This document shows, piece after piece, positions 11,401 to 22,665 of a stretch of DNA of 64,000 bases. Each line of letters starts with the position of its first letter. Positions within the stretch are counted from its first letter, which is position 1. The DNA comes from Tubiluchus corallicola. Lineage: Eukaryota > Priapulida > Priapulimorpha > Priapulimorphida > Tubiluchidae. The stretch spans positions 749,001-813,000 of the forward strand of contig JAQGDQ010000037.1 in NCBI GenBank assembly GCA_030141605.1, written 5' to 3'. The notes beneath the pieces were generated by a model that saw only the letters and a program-made list of their open reading frames with translations, ran no database searches and was not told the origin of the DNA. Made by a program: the position numbers and the translations under genes.

Positions 11401-14400
11401 GTGAGCTCCATCGATAATGAGTTAGCCTGCTGCTGAGTTCAACTTAAGTAACCAAAACTGAAATTGACTCTTGCACAGCTGCATTGTGAGGTAACAAATG
11501 ATATTTATTTTTAATTGTACCTTGTTTTCCGTAAATGACACAAAATCGCAAATTTCATCATCATTAAAACCTCTCATCACAACACAGTTGATCTAAAGAA
11601 CATAATAAATCCTGTCAGTAAAACTTAAAAAAAAAATTCAAATGGTAATCAGACCAAGTACAACATTAGGTGAGCATCCTCTGAAGAGAATGTGATAGTA
11701 CAAAAGGGGTAACTTTATCAGATTACTATTAACTAACGTAGTTCATGTCTACATCATTAAAATGGCACTGTAGTGCTGGTAGTTTAACATATAGAAAATC
11801 TCACATTAGTTTTGCTGCAAATATTTGGTATTTTAAGACCAAAAAAGTAACAGTGTACTTGTGCAGTGCACTTGTCTAGTTACACCATGTGGCAAGCTCG
11901 AAGAATTTGTGAAGGTTGTTTAGGACATTATTTTTAAAACTAGTACTAACCAGTTACACTTGTTACCTGTACAGGTATAATGAGGCATTAGTCATCTCTA
12001 GTGAAATATCATGTCAGTCTAGTTGACATTATTGCTAAAAACTAATCAGAATGAGGAGACAATATAAAAAGACTGGAATATAATACAATATACTGGAAAA
12101 GACAATATAATTAACACTGGAATTAAAACATTGCCGAAAGTCACTTGTCATGTTGCAGAAAAAAATGATAATAATTTTATCACAATTATGCACAAATAAA
12201 TTTTTACCTTCACCGGACTGTAACCCATATCCAGTGCTAGATCGATTCCTGCTAGAACCTTGTCCCATCCATTCCGTCTAGTCATGAACTGAAACTTGGC
12301 TGGGACAAGCGTATCAAGACTAATGTTCAGCTGATCGAGCCCAGCTTCCCGTAAAGCAGGCAGTCGCGACTTGAGCACAATTCCATTGGTGGTCATTGCT
12401 ATAGTTTCTAACCCTTCAAGTTCGTCTAACTGTTCTGGAAGGAAAACAATTTCAGGTATTTAAATACAAACTGAAATAAAATAAACAAGCGAAAAACTTA
12501 TATCATCAAAAAATAGCAATGATCAAGTTGATGATAGTTTCTATTTACAATTAATTAGACTATTAAATATGTAATTATGCACAACGACAACATTTATAGG
12601 TTCTCCATCAAACAAACAAATTTTTCTTATTGAGGATACCATAATTACATTATATGATGTTAGGAAAGGAGGATTAACTTTATAAATGGCTCAAATCCAA
12701 TTTGCAAGCATTTTAGCTAAGTTTACTCTTACCAGGAAACCTTGAAAGGTTCCGAGTAAATGGACAACTTATAATAAATTAATTGTCAAGTTTTCCACCA
12801 CTGAGTGAAGTAAACTGTGAGTATTATTTGAATATCATTGATTTTATTAATTTTTTTCAATTTAACATTGTTAAAGAATATAAGATTAAAACAAGCAACC
12901 AACAAATGAGCTAGGAACATAGGGGCCATCCACATATAACAATATCAAGTTTAGGATAGCTATGTGGCAGAAGATGTGATATGCCATTATAACACAAGGT
13001 AGGTAGGTGATTTAGTCACGATGTTGTTATCTGACTTCAAACTTTTTTCACAAGCAAAGGTACAAGGGTGCACCTATTTTGCACTGATCCCACTTTTGTC
13101 AGTTTCTCCATGAAATCTCGGTTCGCTGTGTTTGTTTGTGCTAAACTTCCTCAATAGCCACCACAGCTAAAATTTCTATTAATTAATATATGTTGTTGCC
13201 TGTCCTTTGGAAGAGGAAGAATAAAATGTGCAAAGAACTACATCGGTGTTAAATCGATATCAATATAAGGGGTAAGGTAGGTGGTGTGGTGTATGATGGT
13301 AACACCATCATAATGCGAGGTAGGTAGGTCCTCGAAATCCGCCGAAAACTTTATATCGTTATATGTGGATGGCCCCATACGCGGAAAAGTGATACTGATT
13401 AATCATATGAGCCTTTTCTATGAGTCTGCATCACCTGATCTTTCACAGTTAAAATTACCATAAAGTGGTGAGGCATGTTGAAAGTCAAATTATCTTAAGT
13501 ATGTGACTTACAATTAGCAATTCAATTACTAAGCAAACATACAACCAGAACAAATGTTTAGCTATACAAAAATTTAAAAACCAAGTACTGAAGATGACAT
13601 TTACTGATTATGGAAACTATATCAGGTCTGACTAGAGGTTCTCCTCCAGTGAGCCGAATCTTGGAAACACCCTCTTTTACAAACAAACGACTAAGTTGAA
13701 TTATTTCATCCCCAGTCAATAGCTTTTGCTTTGGAGACAATTCTACACCTTCTTCAGGCATGCAATAGTGACCTATGTAAAGAGGAAAATGAGACTCAGC
13801 AAGAAAATACTAAATTTCAGAATGCAATGCTAAAAATAAGTTTCAGCCTTACATGTAAAATATAAAACTGTAATTTCAAGAATATGAAAGTAGAAGAGCC
13901 TAATTAATCAAAGTCAGAAATATTAGTGTTGGGGACCATCATTGCAATACCACCTGTGCATCATATCATATAATTAGACAGTAGAATACATTGCAGCAGG
14001 AGCAAGGCTGCTCATTGAACATTCGAATTCGTGTTTGAATGTAAATTATCCAATTTGGGTCAAATTCAGTTTGGCTTTTACTATTTGAGTTTCCATTGCA
14101 AATAAGTTTAATGTTATCGTCAAATATCATACAATGCACAACATAAAAAAAGATTAAGTACTGATAATGATGATAACTACATCGTAAATTGCATTTTTCC
14201 GTAAGAGAAATCCTAAGATAGTTGTGCTTGCGACCATGGGAATCCACCAAAAACTCAGAAAATGGCTTTACATCTTCATCGGCAAAGAATTGATGTTTCT
14301 GAACATTACTATCCTGTGACAAAAAAATTATAATGGATAATGTACTTGTGCTATACTGATTGCATTATAAGGAAGCTGTGATAAAGCGGCACATTAAATT

Positions 14401-17400
14401 TTATCAAGTAATTTTCTAGCCATATAGATGATTAGGCCAATGTTGCTATCTTAGAAATTGCAGACTGGCAAAGTGATTTTTATATTATTGCAAGAAATTT
14501 GCCATTGTGCAACTCTTTGTGAGCCATTGGCCTCAACAATTTCTAATAATTTGAAAAATAGTATGACACAAAATTAATACTTGTTTGCCATTATGTAAAA
14601 AGAAGTACTTACTAACAATTTAGAAATGTTTATTTCTGATACAGTTTACTACGTTGTAAGCTTATATTGAGCACTTAACAGCTACACCTACTACCAATGT
14701 CGACTAGCTGTTGGACTAGGGCATTATCAAACATAATCTTTAACAATGTCTGGCAGCTGTGTCAATCCATTTCTAACCAGGCACAGTGCAGCTTAACTAC
14801 ACTATAGCTAGCTAAATACATACAGAGGCCATTAAGCTAGTTATACGTATACAATATAAAGTATTAGTATATACTAAAGTGAAAGTATAAAAAACTAGGT
14901 TAAATTTCTAGTATTGACATTCACGTTAACTTTGTGTGGGTGCCTGGTCATTGTAATATTATTGGAAATGATCTCACTTATTACTTGGCTAAAAAGGCTA
15001 CCTCTGATACTTAATTTATGGATGTAAATTCCTGTATTTACACTTTATTTGGAGGACTGGTGATATGCCTCGTGACTTTGTCAATGCTAACATCACCATT
15101 TTGTTCAAAAAGGGTGATCGCAGTGATTGCGGTAACTATCGTGGCATTTCCTTACTCAGTGTTGTCGGAAAGCTTTTTGCAGACATTCTTCTCGTTCGGC
15201 TGGACAAGATTTTGGAGCGTATCTACCCAGAGTCCCAGTCAGGGTATCGACGGGATCGCAGTACCATTGATGGTATTTTTACGATTCGTCAGCTAATGGA
15301 GAAAACGAGAGAGCATAGAACATCAATGCATATTGCCTTTATCGACTTTACAAAGGCTTTTGACAGTGTCAATCGCGAATTGCTGTACAAGGTGCTTTCA
15401 AAGTGTGGATGCCCGGATCGATTTACAAGTATGGTAAAAGCTCTACACACTGATATGCTAGCGCGTCTCTCTGTCAATGGCCAGCTTAGTGATCCTGTAG
15501 AATACAACAGCGGTGTGAAACAAGGCTGCAAGTTAGCTCCATCTCTTTTCGGACTTTTCGCTGCAGTCCTTTTGCAGGTAGCCTTCGGCAGACTTGGCTC
15601 GACGAAGAGCATTCATGTTCGATTCAGATATGATGGAGACATTTTTGACCTACGTCGACTCAAAGCAAGGACGAAGACACGAATGATGTTCCTGCGTGAA
15701 GCGCAATATGCCGATGACATAGCTATCTTCTCTGACAACCCGGAAGACCTTCAGGATCTCATCGACATTTACAATGAAACTGCAAAGAGAATGGGACTGC
15801 GCATTAACAAAAGGAAGACTGAGACAATGAGTGTCGGCTCTAGCGACAGTGTCAATTTTACCATTGACGGAGAACAGCTTGGAAGTGTGCAACAGTTCAA
15901 ATATCTCGGAAGTTACATCTGCTCAGATACTCGATTGGATACTGAGCTTCATGCAAGAATTAATGCTGCAGCCAGCTCTTTCGGCCGTATGAGGAAACGT
16001 GTCTTCGATAACCATGACCTTACCATCGCCACTAAACTGCAGGTGTACATGCATTGCATCATTCCCCAGCTTTCCTATGGTCAGGAAACGTGGACGCTCT
16101 ATCAAGATCAGGTCAGGTCTCTTCGTGCGGTTCAGCAGAGACATCTGCGTCACATCCTTCGTATTCGCTGGGACGACTATGTGCCAAACGAAGACGTGCT
16201 GGCTCGTGCCAAGATGGAAGATATCGAGGTTACGCTTACTAAGGCTCAACTTCGGTGGTTTGGGCATGTGGTCAGAATGAACGATAAGAGACCGACAAAG
16301 GCTCTTCTTCATGGAGAACTAACCAGTGGCTCTCGCAGTGTTGGTCGTCCTCTCCTTCGCTTCAAGGACAAGGTGAAGTTCTTTCTGAGGAAAGGTGGAA
16401 TGTTGGACAAGCTGCCTTTCGCAGTTCACGACCGTCCTGCATGGAGATCCCTAGTCAACAACTGTGCCGAAAAACTCGATGAAGAAAGACGGATGCTTGG
16501 ATATGCAAGAAGGTTCAAGTCGTGGATAAGAGATGGTTTCATGGACATCTGATTTGCACTGATTTAGCCGTATCGGCTTCGACGTTGTACATTTTATTTA
16601 CACTTTGCAACATGTCAGGAATGCAAGATGAAAAACTTTACATCATAAATGGCAGTTTCGGTGGAATCACTCTTCAAATGGTAGATTCTTCTAAAATTCG
16701 TGTTCTGCCCTAATCTTCAATAGAAGACTTGATTTTCAGTCAAAGTCACAGTTTTCTAAGCTCGCTCAGTTATGTACGGGTTATTCTAAACTTAACTACT
16801 ATATTCATAAGATTGGAAGCGTTGTTAATTCTCCAATCTGTCTGTGCGATCCAGTGGCATCTACAGAACATTTTTGTCTGAGTGTGTACTTTGTTCTAAT
16901 CAAAGTGATGTGCTGTTATACAACATTGCCTGGTATGCCGGCTTCTCTGACTTTAAGATAGTAGATATATTATCATGTGAATCAAAAAGATTTTGATGCA
17001 ATAATTAACGATATAAGATACAAAAGATTGTTCTTTCATAGATACAACTGAACGTTTAAACAAGCAGACACTATTACAGTGCACTGGTTTTGTCAGTGTT
17101 AGAGTCACATCACAGCAAACTTCCTTTTTAGTTTTTGTGAGAAAATGTTCCATTATGACAAACAACTCCTATGTGTTGATTAAAACATCTGCGTGAACAT
17201 TTTGTCGATAGACTTTGATGCTGAGATCTCGTGAAATGGGGATATTTCAATTGTATATTCTTTTCATAAAAAGTTTTATCATGATTTGCGGATCGAGAAT
17301 TACGAAGACACAATGGGGATTATAAAATAGAAAAATAAGGAAGGATTTCGAAGGAAGTGAGGCGATTTGATTCCGGTGTTTCGTATCAAGAACAATCTGC

Positions 17401-18099
17401 CTAAACTACAGCTTGGTCGTTATTTTGCTAATAATCTACGAGGTATTGGATATAAAGCTATTAAGCCCAGATGCAGAAACAGGAATAGGTTTATGTTCAG
17501 GACTGTCAATGATTGGAATTCATTAAATACTAAGGTATGGTGTGCCACTGATGCTTCACACTTTAAAACAAAACTGGATCAGTATTGGAAAAACCATCCT
17601 GAAATGTATCACGACCCATTTCAGCCTGAATGGACCCTATTAGCAGAGAATTAAAGACTCCCACCTGACTTCGGTTTTTTTTCGGTTTATGTAGTATTTA
17701 ACGTGTATTGCTTTGCCACATTGTATGTATTTGTGCGAATAAAACTGAAGTGAATTGAAATTGACTATACACCACAATACACCAGTATTAACAGTTACAG
17801 TGTTTAAGCGGATCCACAACATTATGTATACAATTAAGTATTACAACCAAGGGCAAAACGCTATTACTTAGCTTCGCCCTGATCACTGAAGCTAAAGGTA
17901 AGGTAATAATGAAAAGTACCTGGACGGCTGCTGGCATTGTTTTAGCAAATGTTGATCTGCATCTAACATCATGGCTTCTTGCTGATAATCGATATGCAAC
18001 CACACTTGAAAAGAGAGCACAGTTACCCAGCTTACAATACGCAAGTCCAAACTTTTGGCTTTTCAGCAAAAGTCTGGTATAAAATATTTTAGATATCAT
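5404..18099 (-). CDS. MOCS1: MOCS1: bifunctional molybdenum cofactor biosynthesis protein 1 (MoaA-MoaC fusion)
   Basis: Ten exons join in frame: 18099-17920, 14313-14181, 13772-13605, 12434-12208, 11592-11521, 10431-10279, 10000-9890, 9352-9232, 7696-7649, 6269-5404 (692 codons plus TGA). The MoaA half is a radical-SAM GTP 3',8-cyclase. It has the N-terminal 4Fe-4S motif KCNLRCHYC (C101, C105, C108, built across an intron), the LTGGEPL segment, and the C-terminal CX2CX13C cluster (C333, C336, C350). The MoaC half (about 538-690) has [25 protein letters not shown] and [12 protein letters not shown], the cPMP synthase core. Together they make cyclic pyranopterin monophosphate from GTP. Exon 1 is inferred: it is Lys/Arg/Ser-rich, nearly free of acidic residues, looks like a mitochondrial presequence, and its phase-0 donor fits exon 2. 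The other exons are very secure. Confidence 0.95.
7171..7202. repeat. Perfect 32-bp palindrome with (AT)n core
   Basis: GGTAGTC and GACTACC flank an uninterrupted AT run, and the 32 bases equal their own reverse complement. It lies in the intron between MOCS1 exons 9 and 10. A second (AT)n tract is at 7870-7886. Confidence 0.9.
7641..7696 (-). promoter_or_regulatory. MOCS1: MOCS1 exon 9 with alternative stop / fusion splice donor
   Basis: The exon encodes [16 protein letters not shown]. If the donor at 7648-7647 (ATTG|GTGGGT) is used, the frame continues into the MoaC exon. If it is not used, the next codons are GGT GGG TGA, so the product ends ..ILIGG at residue 406. In human MOCS1 the MOCS1A form ends in a double glycine needed for activity, and alternative splicing in the same exon yields the fusion form. 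The sequence here encodes the same choice. Confidence 0.85.
9500..9695 (+). pseudogene. Probable LINE 3' end fragment
   Basis: The segment ends GTGAAATAAACTGAATTTAAA, which resembles the tail of the LINE fragment at 17700-17760 (GAATAAAACTGAAGTGAATT) and follows a similar T-rich stretch. It lies in the MOCS1 intron between exons 8 and 9, antisense to the gene. The evidence is tail similarity only. Confidence 0.35.
10648..11094 (-). CDS. Unrecognised 148-codon ORF inside a MOCS1 intron
   Basis: An open frame on the MOCS1 strand within the intron between exons 5 and 6. It begins with a hydrophobic stretch ([13 protein letters not shown], residues 5-17) that could act as a signal peptide or anchor, then has several cysteines (CSACTSC near residues 67-73) and sequons. 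I do not recognise it. It may be a nested small gene, an eroded exon of another element, or chance. Its length is unusual for AT-rich intron DNA, which is the only positive argument beyond the hydrophobic start. Confidence 0.3.
   Translation of the reverse strand: MIKIMPWCLLALYLLSNSLHIHYCFLIRCVFSFEKNVKIPQCAIVGCQFYWTMENFTRINVKASHCSACTSCLSEGSKNAGHDSYEVMFWWQTGYPNTPTKKFSRDDGTGFNFPKKCVWLNSTNLKRMAFREFSMATSETKLCFKINV
12922..13376. mobile_element. PIF/Harbinger-like MITE with ATA target duplication
   Basis: The ends are near-perfect inverted repeats (left GGGGCCATCCACATATAAC; the complement of the right end reads the same for 19 bases), flanked by ATA on both sides (12919-12921, 13377-13379). It is 455 bp long with no transposase ORF. 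Related copies are at 38863-39227 and, partially, 20484-20600. Three-base duplications are typical of PIF/Harbinger elements; the superfamily call is inference. It sits in a MOCS1 intron. Confidence 0.75.
15047..16594 (+). mobile_element. 5'-truncated non-LTR retrotransposon (LINE) insertion
   Basis: The element is bounded by an exact 12-bp direct repeat, TATTTACACTTT, at 15035-15046 and 16595-16606. This is a target-site duplication of the kind made by target-primed reverse transcription. The left boundary cuts into the RT domain: the frame is already open before the first ATG ([10 protein letters not shown]..). The 3' untranslated part is only about 40 bp and ends TACATTT. The exact duplication and intact frame imply a recent insertion. 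Confidence 0.85.
15065..16552 (+). CDS. LINE reverse transcriptase, N-terminally truncated
   Basis: There are 495 uninterrupted codons. RT motifs: [15 protein letters not shown] (residues 17-31), FIDFTKAFD (92-100), [12 protein letters not shown] (151-162) and the catalytic [11 protein letters not shown] with YADD at 215-218. A long C-terminal part follows with [10 protein letters not shown], typical of RTE/Jockey-like invertebrate LINEs. The endonuclease and start of the RT are missing through 5' truncation, so the first ATG is internal and the ORF is unlikely to make an autonomous enzyme. The exact clade is not determined. It lies antisense in MOCS1 intron 1. Confidence 0.9.
   Translation: MPRDFVNANITILFKKGDRSDCGNYRGISLLSVVGKLFADILLVRLDKILERIYPESQSGYRRDRSTIDGIFTIRQLMEKTREHRTSMHIAFIDFTKAFDSVNRELLYKVLSKCGCPDRFTSMVKALHTDMLARLSVNGQLSDPVEYNSGVKQGCKLAPSLFGLFAAVLLQVAFGRLGSTKSIHVRFRYDGDIFDLRRLKARTKTRMMFLREAQYADDIAIFSDNPEDLQDLIDIYNETAKRMGLRINKRKTETMSVGSSDSVNFTIDGEQLGSVQQFKYLGSYICSDTRLDTELHARINAAASSFGRMRKRVFDNHDLTIATKLQVYMHCIIPQLSYGQETWTLYQDQVRSLRAVQQRHLRHILRIRWDDYVPNEDVLARAKMEDIEVTLTKAQLRWFGHVVRMNDKRPTKALLHGELTSGSRSVGRPLLRFKDKVKFFLRKGGMLDKLPFAVHDRPAWRSLVNNCAEKLDEERRMLGYARRFKSWIRDGFMDI
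17367..17654 (+). pseudogene. C-terminal end of a CR1/L2-like LINE ORF
   Basis: There are 95 codons, including [16 protein letters not shown] and FKTKLDQYW, the segment close to the end of many CR1/L2/Jockey-type RT proteins. An AT-rich tail with AATAAAACTGAAGTGAATTG follows the stop. The rest of the RT is absent, so this is a 5'-truncated or decayed copy. It is separate in sequence from the LINE at 15047-16594 and antisense to MOCS1. Confidence 0.7.
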
Positions 18100-18231
18100 A
18101 ATAAATAATAAGTTCTGGCAAAAAGCTTTAAACTACTTCTAATCTGCACCCAGTCTCTCAGATAAGCGTTAATAATATGTAATAAACTAATCATAATTTT
18201 GTACAGCACAGAAGGTCGTCCATCACAGTGG

Positions 18232-19143
18232 TGTTGGGAGCCGTTTGGACCACTGCGCCAAGTAGACTAATTGGTCTACTTGGGCTAGCCCAAGTAGGAC
18301 ACTAGAGACAGGTCGTGAATTGTACTGACACCGTCCGTTGTGCTTGTTTATGTAATAATAATAATTAAAAACGTTAATACACGTTGAATAATTTATTATA
18401 CATCTAATAAAATAAAAGAATTTTATTCTGAGCTGGTAGAACGGACAATATTAAATTTGGTTTCGATATTAATGTTGTTGAAGTGAAAAAACCCCACTTT
18501 TTTGCGAATTCAACATTTGTATAAGGTATATCATTTTTGATTTTGTCTCACTTCACAAACAGGTGATCCGTTTCACTACCTCTTGGGCAAATAATTGTTT
18601 TCTTATAAGTAAACGTTCTAGCGATCTATGTGTCCTACATGGGCTAGCGAGCCATGTAGGACAGTGCCCTACATGTTACAATACTACTGATAATATTAAA
18701 ACTAATTATCCTTGCTTTTCTTAAATGTTAAAAATTACTTTTTGGTGTTGTGAAGGCTTAGCAGCATCTGTCTCATTTTTAAATTTGCAATTATTTCTGT
18801 AATAACTGTGTGCAGAATTTCTCTCTTTAAAGCATTAGATACTAGGTTTAATGTTATGATATATTAGTGGAGTAACTGGAGTTAATCATAATGATGAAAT
18901 TATTGTAAGAAATGCATTTGTAAATTGCCAAGGAATATCCATTTCTTAAAGAAATTTTGTTTTATGCTTTATTATGTCATAACAATACTTATAAACAATG
19001 GTAATATAAACTGGAAACAAGTTTTGCCAGAGCAAGTTTCTCGACAAAAATCGCTAGTGTCCTACTTGGGCTGCCCACGTAGGACACTACTTTTAGCGCA
19101 TCAAGTGGTCTACTTGGCGCAGTGGTCGAAACGGCTCCCAACA
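18232..19143. mobile_element. Non-autonomous DNA transposon with palindromic modules
   Basis: Terminal inverted repeats of about 38 bp begin TGTTGGGAGCCGTTT and continue GACCACTGCGCCAAGTAGAC, with one mismatch. GTGG flanks both ends, with similarity up to AGTGGT, so a 4-bp or longer target duplication is possible. Inside are three palindromic variants of CCTAC-WTGGGCT..AGCCC-GTAGG: 18279-18300 (a perfect 22-mer), 18631-18660 and 19060-19085. No transposase ORF is seen. It occupies most of the space between the divergent MOCS1 and GADD45GIP1 starts. Confidence 0.75.
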
Positions 19144-19348
19144 GTGGTATTGAGGCACACAGAGGTATCTTTGGGCCTAACGTTAAACATGCGCAAATTG
19201 CCCAAAGGTTGCTCCTATTGCTACTCATACGCTGTTCATAAAGTAGAAAAATGTTTATTGTGAGATTTTCTTATAATATTATTAAGTGGTATCAGTGAAC
19301 CTTAATCGTATTTTGCATCATTTGTGCAGTTTTTCCAAGTCCTGTTAG

Positions 19349-21890
19349 ATGGCATTGTGTGGACGCCTGTTTATGCGGAAATATCGCTTAAATTATTTGG
19401 CTTTGAGTCAATCATTTGACAAAACTACATTCGCAATACTTGTCAGTAATTTATGTACGAATTCTACCGAAGTGGCTAGTCTTAACAATAGAGATGAATT
19501 AAGTGAGGAGGAGATTGAAAAACTTAGGAACATTTCAAGACTCAGTGATCATATGCGTTCTAAATTAGACCATGCTGCTAAACTTCAGCCACTTACAAAA
19601 ACATGGCACTTAGAGAGGAAATATCATCGAAGATTGTATGCTCAATTTGGCAGAGAATCTGGGATTAATCCAGGTATCATATGGCCAACAAATGAAGAAC
19701 TATCAGAGATGATTGAACATGAGAATGAATGGGAACCCAGTTTACATGATCGATTACAAAAATCGAAATCTAAAGCTGAAGAAGAAGAACAATATTATAA
19801 ACAGAAGTGAGCATGTAAAAATTCTTGTTTATTGATTAGACATAAGGCTATTCAACAGTGTAAAGAGCAGTTGTAATTTACTTGCATTGTGACACTATAA
19901 AGCTTCTGTCAGGAAATAATGATACCATAAAATTTGCTAATTTACGAAACCCTAGCTGTGATGCATATACTTTGTTTGCTCTGACAGAACAATAGCAAGA
20001 AAGACAGACACTAGAATATAACAGTACATAAAAGTCTGTCAGATTTTTATCTTGCTGTACATTATTTATTTATTTTTGTTTAATTTTTTAGCTCCAAAGT
20101 GTTATTCACGTACATTTAGGTATATATTACTAATACTAACCTGCAAAATACCTGCCTCAGCTAAACAAACAAGTTGAAAAATGTCAGAGTGACCTACATA
20201 GTTGTTATTCCCCATATAACGATTGATAACAGTTCACAAGATCCACATTACTAAGACTTTGTATGTTAAGAGAAGGCTTGTTAAGACACAAGGATAAATT
20301 TTCTTTTATTAATAGATCTTGGTATTAAAATGTTTTTAGTATTTCATATTTTAAAGTTTTAATAAAAGTTGTTTCTTTCAGTAGTGTGAGTGTCTGTTTA
20401 AGTTGAGAGGTTGAATGCATTTTCAAACTCCGTTAATTCCAGAGATTAGTTCAGTGGTTGGCACACATTTACATAAACAACAGTGGTTATGGTAGGACAG
20501 TTCATTATCAAGGATGTTCTTGTAAGATACCTACCTACCTACCCACGCTTATATTTGATGTTGATATCACACCAATGTGGATGGCTGCCTAGTCCTACTA
20601 TGATTCTGCAACTATATATCTTTTTTTGTTTGTAGAGAAGCCCTTGTTTTGGAAAATTTATCAAAAATGAAAGAACATGAACAGGAGGCCAAACGTCTGA
20701 AACTGGAGAAAGAAAAAGAAGCCATTAAGGCAGCTGAAAAGAAGCAGAAACTTATGGAAGAAATACAAGAAGAGTTTGGCATGAGGGTTGATCCCAGAGA
20801 TCCTAGAATTAAGGTGTGTGATTATTTTTAACAACTTTGTTGGCCTACTTGAATGTGATTGTTCATAAATGTAATGCAAGTTTAGTTTATGAGTTGTGAT
20901 TTTTAAGATATGATCATATACAACTCCTGCAGTGTCATGTTTTTCTTTCTCTGTATTGCACTTTCTTATGACATAGTGGACTGAAAGTGGCATTTCTTTT
21001 TGTAAATGCGGTTTTCTTCATGTTGTCATAAATTTTTAATTTTGGTAAAATTCATAGTTTATTTACTATAAACCCTATAAACACTTTCTAGTATTGAGAA
21101 TGATTACAGTGTTCCTTCACTTATCGAGGGTGTTCCGTTCCAGGCCCATATGCGATAAGTGAATTTCCGCGTAGGGACGCTATACTTATTTTAGTAGTTA
21201 TACATTATTTTAAGTCTTTATAAATCCTCCCCACACTCTTATACATAACGCTTTCCCATTTCCCTAATAACTTTTCCCGTACTGTACATGTACCTTTTAA
21301 AAAACTTTACTTAAATGTTCACCGCAGATGAAAACGACGTACACATGCTAACGTGAAATGGAAGAGTTGAGTGGGGGTAGTTGCGCACAGCGAAAGAAAA
21401 CTAATATTTTTAATATACTTTATACATTTTGTGATTTTTTTATGCAAAATTCATCAAATCTATACTTTACTGTACAATACGTACTGCGCATGTGCAAAAA
21501 TACTTTAGATGGAGTATCGCAAAAACCCCCGAAACAGCAAAAATACCGCAATAAATATTTTACATTAATATTTTTGAAAACCCGCAAAACAAACCCCGAA
21601 GTAGCGAACACTGTATTACCAATTTTTGTCGACAAAGTAACACAAAACGTTATTTTATCTTTCATATTAGTTTGTAAACAGTTATTAACAACAGTTTTCT
21701 AGATAATAACAAAACAAACAGAACCAGTACTTTTTTTTCAAAAAATAGCAGCTTGTGTAGTTTTTATTATGTTATCTAGGAATTGATGGAGAAGAAACAA
21801 AAAGAAGAAGAAAAAAGGTTGAAACAAGAAAGGAAAAAAGCCAAAGAAGCAAAAATGGTAGCAAAATTGTTAAGTGGACAAGGAAAGTGA
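19349..21890 (+). CDS. GADD45GIP1: GADD45GIP1 / mL64 (CRIF1), mitochondrial large ribosomal subunit protein
   Basis: Three exons join in frame: 19349-19806, 20636-20813 and 21780-21890 (TGA), giving 248 residues (human about 222). The N-terminus (MALCGRLFMRKYRLN) is basic and presequence-like. Then come SRLSDHMRSKLDHAA, WHLERKYHRRLYAQFGRESGI, WPTNEELSEMIEHENEWEPS, a highly charged helix with FGMRVDPRDPRIKELMEKK, and a lysine-rich tail. This order matches the metazoan GADD45GIP1 family, a mitoribosome large-subunit protein near the polypeptide exit tunnel. The 966-bp second intron holds a pogo-like MITE. The start ATG is chosen because it opens the presequence; no upstream exon was found. It is divergent to MOCS1. 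Confidence 0.92.
20484..20600. repeat. Fragment of the 12922-13376 MITE family
   Basis: In the first GADD45GIP1 intron. It contains the CTACCTACCTACC and TATATTTGATGTTGATATC segments and the AATGTGGATGGC end sequence of that family; the other terminus is lost. Confidence 0.5.
21107..21613. mobile_element. Tc1/mariner-pogo-like MITE, TA duplication
   Basis: Ends CAGTGTTC..GAACACTG are flanked by TA on both sides (21105-21106, 21614-21615). Subterminal sequences resemble the GATAAGTGAATTTCCGCG and CCCCGAAGTAGCGAACA ends common in animal pogo/Tigger-like MITEs. It is 507 bp, lies in the second GADD45GIP1 intron and has no transposase; the 114-codon ORF inside it has no recognisable domain. Confidence 0.7.
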
Positions 21891-22665
21891 GCTAATACGT
21901 ACAAAATTTTTATTTTAAGTATTTGAAAATGTCTGACTCTATTTAAACTTGAATACATTGCTATTGTTAAATCAGTACATTGCTGTTGTAATTTTCTATT
22001 TGGATGACAAGTTGTAAGTTGTAAGTCGATATATGCACGACAAGCTATGACAGAAATAACTTTTACCACAACTTCCTTTACGAAAATAGTATTTACAAAT
22101 TCTAAATGGTTACAATCTAAGTAGCTATAAACTTGTAAAACGCCTATCTTGTTTTCATGAATCAGCAAGTTTATTTTTCAAAAGTATGTACGTTATAGAC
22201 CATTAGCATATTCTTATAAATATTTTAATTATGGAAGTTAAATAAGTAACATCAGACTAAGCATACAATCAATGTGTATTTCAACAGGTAAATAAATAAG
22301 ACAAGCAAATAATTTTAATTTAAACCAGCATTCAGCAAAGAATTTTACAGAACTGCTCAATTTCATATTCAGGTACATGTAAATCTTTTTCTATTAACCA
22401 TCTTTCTAATTAGCTATTATGATTATCAATATGTTAAATACCTTAACACTTAGTTAACTCTTAATATTATGCAATAGTAAATAATATTTTATTAAACTAC
22501 GTTAAAAACCACATTTTAATCTACGATACAGCAATTGTCAGTAAATTGCTTAACATTGGAACTCAAACTCTTTCAAGCTTTTCATTTGTAGCTCACTGCA
22601 TTGTTTACTGCACACAGAATCTTGCTGGTTCATTTTTCTTATTAAATATGTTCATGGGAAAGTCA

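Larger units (their letters stand above)
14913..16905 (+). pseudogene. RNase H-bearing non-LTR retrotransposon remnant, split by a younger LINE
   Basis: Upstream part 14913-15014 encodes [23 protein letters not shown] then a stop; the WVPGH..I.GND..LA pattern is the C-terminal part of a LINE RNase H domain. Downstream of the inserted LINE, 16755-16905 encodes [19 protein letters not shown] followed by PICLCD and TEHF, the L-TG-.-L-N..C-C..TEH region that normally follows RNase H. The two parts share strand and order and are separated by an insertion with its own 12-bp target duplication. Stops and frameshifts show it is dead. Confidence 0.75.

Noticed and set aside
15289-16312. - strand ORFs of 80-129 codons.
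   Set aside because: Antisense shadows of the intact LINE reverse transcriptase.
21358-21702. 114-codon + strand ORF.
   Set aside because: It lies mostly inside a MITE (21107-21613) and has no transposase motif.
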